From Bacteroidota bacterium (GTDB lineage Bacteria; Bacteroidota; Bacteroidia; AKYH767-A; OLB10): a DNA stretch of 38,742 nt. A program made the position numbers and the translations under genes. This document shows, piece by piece, positions 37,971 to 38,742 of this stretch. The first letter of the stretch is position 1; every line of letters starts with the position of its first letter. The notes under the pieces are model-generated. The model searched no databases. It had not been told where the DNA came from and worked only from the letters and a program-made list of their open reading frames with translations. The stretch lies in assembly GCA_016722525.1 (NCBI GenBank), contig JADKJB010000019.1, forward strand, positions 1 through 38,742. Reading direction: 5' to 3'.

Positions 37971-38742
37971 ATGGACTATTTAGAGTTAGATTGTACAGTA
38001 CTTCCCGCAGGTGAAAATATCGATATTTTGGTGGCCTATCTGGCTGGAATTGTTTTTCGATGTTTCAGGAAACCGAAAAAGGGGTAAAAGCTTATATTGA
38101 AACCCAATTGTTCAATCAAAAAGAACTTGATGAGCTTCCTTTTATAAAAGAAAACAATGAGGTACACATATCCTATACAATTGCAAAAGCTGAAAACAGG
38201 AATTGGAACGAGGAGTGGGAAAGTAATTTCAAACCTGTTATAATCGGAAAAGAAATATATGTCAGGGCTGAATACCATATGCCTGATCCAACCGTAAAAT
38301 ATGAGGTGGTCATTCAGCCCAGAATGGCATTCGGAACCGGTCATCACGCTACCACTTCTATGATGATGGAATCCATGCTAAAAATCGATTTTCGAAATAA
38401 AAAAGTACTGGATATGGGGTGCGGAACAGCTATACTTGCAATACTTGCTGATAAAATGGGTGCCACAAGCATAACTGCCATCGATAATGATCCTAATGCT
38501 GTCGAAAATTCATTTGTTAATTGTGCTGTCAATGGTGTTAAGGCGGTGTCTGTCTTGTTAGGAGATGCGAAAACACCCGGAAAGGATCGCTATGATGTGG
38601 TATTAGCAAATATTAACAGAAACATTATTGTTGAAGATATTGCGTTCTATGATGGTAATATCCTACCCGGTGGAAGTCTCCTTTGTCAGGATTTTATTTC
38701 CATGATCTCGAACTTATTGCTGAAACGGCTATTTCATTGGGG
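37971..38742 (+). CDS. prmA: Ribosomal protein L11 methyltransferase (partial, two frameshifts)
   Basis: The N-terminal 250 or so residues of PrmA, cut by the window end. It begins MDYLELDCTVLPAGENIDIL. One missing T at 38053-38057 then changes frame, and it continues FQETEKGVKAYIET. NRNWNEEWESNFKPV and QPRMAFGTGHHATTSMM are PrmA signatures, followed by the SAM site VLDMGCGTAILAILADKMG, AIDNDPNAVEN and DVVLANINRNI, the NxN catalytic-type motif. A second deficit at 38700-38701 hides HDLELIAETAISLG. The protein trimethylates L11. It is divergent from hutI across about 116 bases. Confidence 0.9.

Noticed and set aside
1..38742. Insertion sequences, tRNA, rRNA, prophage or attachment sites
   Set aside because: I saw no transposase motifs, terminal inverted repeats with target duplications, tRNA cloverleaf sequences or phage genes.

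Overview
This AT-rich window comes from a member of the phylum Bacteroidota, probably an environmental lineage near the Chitinophagales/Sphingobacteriales (inference). The signs are two proteins with C-terminal type IX secretion sorting domains, a SprB-type repeat, a bacillithiol synthase (BshA), the bifunctional FtcD typical of the phylum, an alpha/beta-fused dehydrogenase E1, a lack of Shine-Dalgarno sequences, and several TAnnTTTG -7 boxes just before start codons.

Layout. 1-2976 (+): the end of a probable transketolase, an ECF sigma / membrane protein / Spy-like operon, and a class III aminotransferase. 3111-5126 (+): an OmpR-type two-component pair. 5218-11147 (-): two T9SS-exported surface proteins. 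11285-15879 (-): a tiny membrane ORF, a CoA-binding protein, an MFS transporter, a glycosyltransferase-51 protein with an AsmA-like front half, and a Cas6-like RNase with no CRISPR array in the window. 16099-20879 (-): a membrane-anchored EEP-fold phosphatase/nuclease, two rhomboid proteases and MutL. 21353-25507 (+): a GH3 (NagZ-like)/serine hydrolase fusion and BshA. 25537-28666 (-): an LTA-synthase-like transferase, a diacylglycerol-kinase-family lipid kinase and a SUI1 protein. 28728-30424: small lipoproteins and a FeoB-associated-type Cys-rich membrane peptide. 30499-32477 (+): E1 alpha/beta. 32467-34764 (-): a membrane patatin. 34870-37854 (-): hutI and ftcD of histidine degradation. 37971-end (+): prmA.

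The main caution is reading-frame integrity. Thirteen recognisable genes are broken by about 18 events. Most look like one base missing from a short homopolymer, and family-conserved sequence resumes at once in the next frame. Because several unrelated housekeeping genes are hit while long neighbours (mutL, the sulfatase, the patatin, the Ig-repeat region) are intact, consensus error is more likely than gene decay. Two cases differ: the MFS gene lacks an internal segment, and the GH3/serine hydrolase fusion has two in-frame nonsense codons. I give each broken gene as one joined locus and name the break points.

The most interesting content is the LTA-synthase-like/lipid-kinase overlap, which suggests a diacylglycerol-recycling pair; the orphan Cas6-like gene; the AsmA-like/GT51 and NagZ-like/serine hydrolase fusions; and small genes too short for ordinary ORF calling. 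I did not find a clearly new multi-gene defence or biosynthetic system.
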